Shown in pieces: positions 58,397 to 64,000 of a stretch of DNA of 64,000 nucleotides. The stretch's first letter is position 1. Every line of letters begins with the position of its first letter. Source of the stretch: Psoroptes ovis. Taxonomy: Eukaryota; Arthropoda; Arachnida; Sarcoptiformes; Psoroptidae. The position numbers and the translations under genes were made by a program. Location: positions 1,550,001 through 1,614,000 of the forward strand of contig PQWQ01000013.1 of the NCBI GenBank assembly GCA_002943765.1. Reading direction: 5' to 3'. The notes beneath the pieces are model-generated. The model saw only the letters and a list, made by a program, of their open reading frames with translations. It searched no databases and had not been told where the DNA came from.

Positions 58397-59613
58397 TTCG
58401 ATGATGTTCGATGTTTTTCGAAATAAAATTTAAAACAAATGGAGAATATTTTTCGATGAAATGCACACAATACACAGTTGCAAAAAATTTTAAATTTTCT
58501 GTTGAACACAAAATGAAAATTTTTTTCGATGAAATTAAATTTTCTTGAATAAGTTTCCAAAATAATGGTCAAATTACAAATGATGGATAATCATCTTCTC
58601 TACAAATCTTTTAAATACTAAAAAATTTTGTGTTTTTGTGGACAAAATGTTTTGTTTTTTGGATAATTTTTTTGTTGTCTATTCGCTTGTCAAGACCATC
58701 GTACAAGGTTCATCGTGTATACTTTTTTTTTGTTTTTGCTCATATATGAATATAAATGGTTGATTAAATGAATTATCATCATTCCATGATGATATCATCG
58801 CATAATACATTATGAGAATGTCTATTTTTTCTGAATTTTTTTTCTTCCTTCTATCCTTTCGTATGATGATGATTATAAACTAATGATAATAATAATAATT
58901 TCACTATGGCCAAATGATATTGTAATCATAATGGATAATGATAATAATAACAATCGTAATGATAATTTTGTTGACCATAGAAAACAAAATACGTAGAAAA
59001 TTTGACTATGGAAAATTTTTTCTCCTCTTTTTGTGTAATTTATTTTACATTACATGCAAAATAAAAGATTTGTATATGGAATAAGTATGAAATGATCAAA
59101 AGGATCAAATATGATTGATAAATTCAATAATGTAAATATGAAACAACATTGAAATATGTTTCTCATATATGAAAAATATTCTGAGGGCAAAGAATTGATT
59201 TTTGATTAATCAGAAATTGTTCAAATGTTGTTTGACTCATCATAATTATCATTGATTGATTACCAATGATTGTCATTGATGACCACATCAAGTCCAACAA
59301 ACAAAATTCAATGGAAAATTTTAGAAATTTCTTGGAAATTTTTCTTGATTTTTTAAAGTTGAAAAATAGTAAATTTTATTTGGAAAAATTTTAAAAATTT
59401 GGAAATTAAAATAATAATGAATAAATAAATTAATAATAAAAGCATTTTACAAGATAATTTCATGTGCAAAAATTAAATTTTTGAATAATCGAGATTTTTT
59501 TTTCGGTGCAAATTAAGAAATATGCGATAATAATTAAAAATAATAATAATAATGATAATGATAGAATGGTATGAATCATTCGGACCAATCCTTTCATATT
59601 TTTGTGGATCAAT
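58397..59613. other. Intergenic region between the helical paralogues
   Basis: A+T-rich with ATG/ATT simple-repeat words; no gene recognised. It includes the presumed promoter of paralogue A and the 3' region of paralogue B. Confidence 0.5.
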
Positions 59614-60009
59614 TTATTTATCAAAAATATATTTACGTCCATTAGCGAATCGAGAATTTTGTTGACTAATTTGATCCAATGTTTGGACCATTCGATGACA
59701 ATCATCATTTTGTAATTGAATACGATGATCGTTTAATTTTTTCAAAAATTTTTGTAATTCATCACAATAATCACGTGATTCATTGAATAATTTTACATTG
59801 ATTTTGGTCAGATTTTTTTGTTGCATTTGTTCAATTTGATTTAATAATTTTTTCGTTTCCACCATCATTTCTTTATTCCAATCATGATCATTTTGTAATG
59901 GTGATTCGATCAATAATTTTGCTTTCATTATCAATCGTGATAATTCATTTTCAATATTATTATTGATATGTTGTTGTTGTTGGATTGATGATGGATTGAT
60001 TGATGTCAT
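59614..60009 (-). CDS. Unrecognised helical protein, paralogue B (131 aa)
   Basis: Single-exon frame from ATG at 60009 to a stop at 59616-59614. The N-terminus is Gln/Asn-rich (SSIQQQQHINNNIEN) and lacks a signal peptide; the rest is helical and charged. KLFNESRDYCDELQKFLKKL, HRMVQTLDQIS and GRKYIFDK align with paralogue A, with a small insertion before RMV. The two genes lie in the same orientation about 1.2 kb apart, fitting a local duplication followed by strong divergence. Function unknown. Confidence 0.7.
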   Translation of the reverse strand: MTSINPSSIQQQQHINNNIENELSRLIMKAKLLIESPLQNDHDWNKEMMVETKKLLNQIEQMQQKNLTKINVKLFNESRDYCDELQKFLKKLNDHRIQLQNDDCHRMVQTLDQISQQNSRFANGRKYIFDK

Positions 60010-63000
60010 TTTGGATTGTATATTATATTCGGGAATTTAATTAAGCAAAACAATATTATTAATATTTTTCGTTCAAAGAATGATTGATCTGTGTTTTGAT
60101 TTTAAATTTCAAATTTCAATTTCGTTTATTTTTGATTTTTCGAAAAAAAATATGAATGATTTGAAATTTTTTTCTTAAATTCAAAATTGAAATTCACTTA
60201 AATATCAAATAATGATGTAATTTTGTGTCTATTATTATTGTTGTTGCGATTCACAATAAATACTTTAAGTATATGCGTATATATGAGCTTGATAAGTAAT
60301 GTCCCAAATTAAAATGAATAAAAGAAAATAAAAAAATTTCAATTTATTTTATATTTTTATATAAAACTGAATTATTATTATGTAAGCAATATAACCATAC
60401 ACACAACGTTTTGTTTGTCATTTTAATGTTGATTATTATTAATATACGAGAAGAAAAGCATTTATTTTGTTTCATAAAATTCTATCCATTCTATTCATCG
60501 TTATTATTACGAGTAAATTATCAGAGAAAATTATTTTTATTTTTTTTTTCTGAAAATAAAGATCCATATATGTACGCTTTTGTGTGTGTGTGTTTAGTAT
60601 TGATCAATAAGATTTTGTCTATGCCTCCATATTATGCATTATATTTAATAATAATAGTATCAATTGAATCAATTTTCAAAAGATTCAAGCAAATATTATC
60701 CATTAATAAAGTATAAAATAAACTTACAGGAAAGAAGAAGAAGAAGAAAAAATATAACAAAAGAGATTTATATTGAGGAACAAATATTATTATTATCGTT
60801 TTATATTATTAGCAAATCGATCAAACATAAATTTTTGCGTTGATCGCAATTATAATCATTACGATTGTTGTTGCAATTCTAACGCATAAAATTCAATGAA
60901 AAATAAAGAAATTATTTCCACAATAAAAAATAAAATTGATTACAATATGTTTGCATGTATTCATAATAAAATGGATTATGTAATCTTTGAGTACAAATTA
61001 CTTTAATTATTTTTTCAAATTTATTTATTTAAGCTTCATTTTTATGTGAATGAGAAGTAAATTATATAATGATAATCATAATAATCTTTTGATTATGAAA
61101 ATTTTTTTTTTTATTTTTTCATTTTTTATCATTTTTTAATTTACGATTTTCAAGAACATGGAAGGAAAAATTATTTACGTGTATGTGTGTGCGTATGTGG
61201 ATATGAATCTGAAATATAAGAGACTTCCTCATTATTTCTCAAAATAAATGGAAATGAATTTTTTTAAAATAATTTTTGAAAGAAAAAAAAATATCATTAC
61301 AACAATGTGAAATTGCGCAACATTCGTCTGAATCGACGTATGCAATGCATAGAATCAGCTGATATAAGTAAATTAGATTTGATCAAATTAAATTAGATCA
61401 AGCAATGTATTCGTCTGCGTTAATGCACTGAAGCATGTGACATTTTTCTTTTTGTTGATTAAAAATTAGTGCAAATAATCATGATTACGGGTGATGGCGA
61501 TGACAATTTTCTCTGGATTTTATTATGATAATTATTATTCTCGTGATGTTTGATGAGGAAAATAATAATAATAATGATGATATTAATTGTAATTATAATT
61601 ATTTTAATCTTAATTAAATTTTAATTATTATGATCCTGATGTATTTTCATCAAAGAATTCGGTACAAAATAATTAAAATTCAATTTAAATTTTGATCGAT
61701 TTTTGAATCATTTGAGTACATTCATGTGTATTTATAATAACTTATAATTATGCTAATGTATGATAATCAATTATTATTGATGATATCATTATTATAACGA
61801 GAAAGTAGGTGAATTTCATCTACTTTCCTGATGAAGAAATGATACATTGTTTTATTTTATCATTTATAATGCTTACTTAGGATATTTAAACTTACATTAC
61901 GAATTCATGTATGAACATCTACAGCTCCTATTAGCATAATTATTATGTATGATCAAATTCAATTGATATTACAAGCAAACAAATAATTTGGAATTAATTA
62001 TATAAACAAACAAACAAACGAAAAACAATTTAACAATGAATTGAATGGGAAAGTTTCTGTTAAAAAATGTTTCTTCATCTATTAATTCATTATTAATGTC
62101 ATTGCATTGTATGTTTATCATATAATAATGTTGATTCAAATGTTATAAATGATTTTTAAAATTATCATTGCAACAACCATTTGACTTTTATTATCTCAAA
62201 TTATGACCATTGTTTTCTATTGTTACAATATTATTTATAATATTCAGGTCAAATGTTGACAATTTCAAATTTGAAAAAAATTTCTGAGAAATTGTAATGC
62301 AATAATAAACAATGGAAAATAAAATTTATTATTTTTGCTCAAAAATTAATCATAGGAATTTGAAAAATTTTCCCATTTTTTAGCTTTTAAAACATTTGAC
62401 AAAGATATCAAATTATTTCCAGACAAATCCCATTAAACATAATTTATTTTTAACACGAATTTTTATTTAAAGATTTCCAAGATTTATTATCATCATCATC
62501 ATTATATTTTTTTTCTTGTTTCATTTTTCTAAAATTGTTTTAACATTGAAAATGGTCACGATTTTTCAATATATTTTTTTTCATACGGAAAACACTTGAT
62601 GATCAAATGATGAACAGATGATCATAATGTGCGGTGATGCTTAATTTGAAACGGAATTTTTTTTTCCATTGAAGGAAATGAATAACTACAAAAATCCATA
62701 AGGTCCATTGTGTTTTTGTTTATATTCTGTTTGGATAATTACACAAGAATTAATATTTCTGATTAATAAGCGCAAACTTATTGAAATACTTTGTAATTAA
62801 ATAAATCATTGTAATCTTTTCATGGAAACTGAGTCATATTGTATTGCATTTGCCATGGACTTTTCTTGCGAAAATATTCAAACTAAGTTTCATTGAATTC
62901 TTGATGTATCGTTGCAATTATTTTTCATGATTAATGCTATTGTTATCATCGATTTTAATATCATCAATCATTTAGACACATTTGGAACGTCTTCCAATTG

Positions 63001-64000
63001 TTTTTTCACCTTATAATTTATATTATTATTAAAAAATAGACGAAAAAATAATAAATTTCATAAAGTATTTGCAAACAAAAAACAAACATTACGAATTAAA
63101 TATAAATTCAATTTGATTGAATGAATTGCAAAATTTTTTTTTCATTATTTTGATTAACTTTACTTGAATCTTTGAAAAGATTGAATGAATAATATTCAAT
63201 TATTATCAATATTATTATTATTAAATTTTATCAATGAAAATCACCATCGATAATAACAATAATCATCATCAAATAACCTTTGAAAATAATAATAATAATT
63301 TAAATGGAAAAAAACAATGGACAAAATTAAAAATTGAAATTGATAATATGGAAAAATATATATAAAAATAAATATCAATAACAAAAGATTGATTCTTTTC
63401 TTTTTTGCATTTTTCATATTACAAAATCGAGGTCAATCGTATGGATACTCTTGGACATATTTCATATTCAATTCAATAAGTCATATGTTTTTTTATATAA
63501 TTCATGAAAATTGATTTATGAAAATGATTGAATGATTTCTTTGACTTAAAAATACACATGTTATTATTTTACAGGATATATTTAAATTTCAAAAAATGCA
63601 TATTCATATGTTGTTAATAATATCGCCAATAATGATGTGATTGTGGTTATTAACATCATCAGCTTACTCTTTGAATAATGATGATGATGATGATCATCGT
63701 TATTATTTGATAAATAATCATTGATTGATGAGTAAATGTTTTTGGCTTATTTGAAAAAAAATCTGTTTAATGTTAATTCAAATAATAATAATGGATGAAT
63801 GTATAAGCGATTTTCAAATATAAATTTAGAAATATGAATGAATAATATTCGGCTATTCGCAAACACATATTGAATCCATATTGATTGTTTTTTTCCAAAA
63901 TTTTAATAATCATAGCTGCATTGTTGTTCATCATTTATTTATTCATTGAAACAATAATGATAATAATAATAATGGTCATCGATAGCTCGCTATTATTATC
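60010..64000. other. A+T-rich region without recognised gene
   Basis: The longest frame, 60411-60716, begins with TTG and is rich in hydrophobic residues; it has no recognisable domain and about its length is expected by chance. Apart from simple repeats and a few short hairpins I see nothing to annotate. Confidence 0.55.

Noticed and set aside
60411..60716. 101-codon hydrophobic frame in the last 4 kb
   Set aside because: Starts with TTG, no domain, and about one frame of this length is expected by chance in this much A+T-rich DNA.
1..64000. CRISPR arrays, bacterial operons or riboswitches
   Set aside because: The window is eukaryotic by introns and gene content; repeats are microsatellites without regular spacers.

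Overview
The window looks like arthropod nuclear DNA, and my best guess is an acariform (astigmatid) mite such as a house-dust or scab mite. The grounds are: animal-type genes (Raf kinase with an RBD and C1 domain, FOXRED1, prolyl endopeptidase, cytosolic Hsp90 ending in MEEVD); very short introns (53-77 bp) with GT...AG borders; intergenic DNA that is extremely A+T-rich and full of ATT/ATC/GAAT simple repeats; and arthropod-type transposons (Ty3/gypsy, R1-like LINE, mariner-like). The species is not determined by anything I can read.

Layout. Positions 1-44.3 kb form a gene desert: A+T-rich DNA with microsatellites, long homopolymers and palindromes, but no gene I can recognise. It holds transposon relics: a 5'-truncated Ty3/gypsy element with RNase H end, integrase and a complete 3' LTR (15886-17691); an adjoining non-simple stretch, probably also of retroelement origin (17692-19260); three mariner-like relics of 80-82 bp (26096, 33529, 39294); and a 5'-truncated R1-like LINE with a perfect 16-bp target-site duplication (34911-35659).

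From 44.3 to 60.0 kb the sequence is gene-dense. On the plus strand come a degenerate Ras-like protein (44319-44927) and, 1.6 kb downstream, an uninterrupted Raf-type kinase gene (46560-48191), followed by a possible small spliced ORF (48195-48440). On the minus strand lie an eight-exon prolyl endopeptidase with an unusual signal-peptide-like N-terminus (51258-48591), a two-exon FOXRED1 homologue (52870-51567), and two small secreted-protein genes with the same architecture, a signal peptide followed by a phase-1 intron (53600-53271 and 54552-53993). The plus-strand Hsp90 gene (55381-57546) is divergent from the second secreted-protein gene; the intergenic region carries multi-unit heat-shock elements and a TATA box. 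Two minus-strand intronless paralogues of an unrecognised helical protein follow (58396-58037 and 60009-59614). The last 4 kb are A+T-rich with no supported gene.

How the genes relate. The two protein pairs worth attention are the Ras-like pseudo-GTPase beside Raf, whose own Ras-binding residues are intact, and the two secreted proteins beside the heat-shock promoter. Exon boundaries were placed by reading splice signals and keeping frame and family homology; they have not been tested against transcripts.
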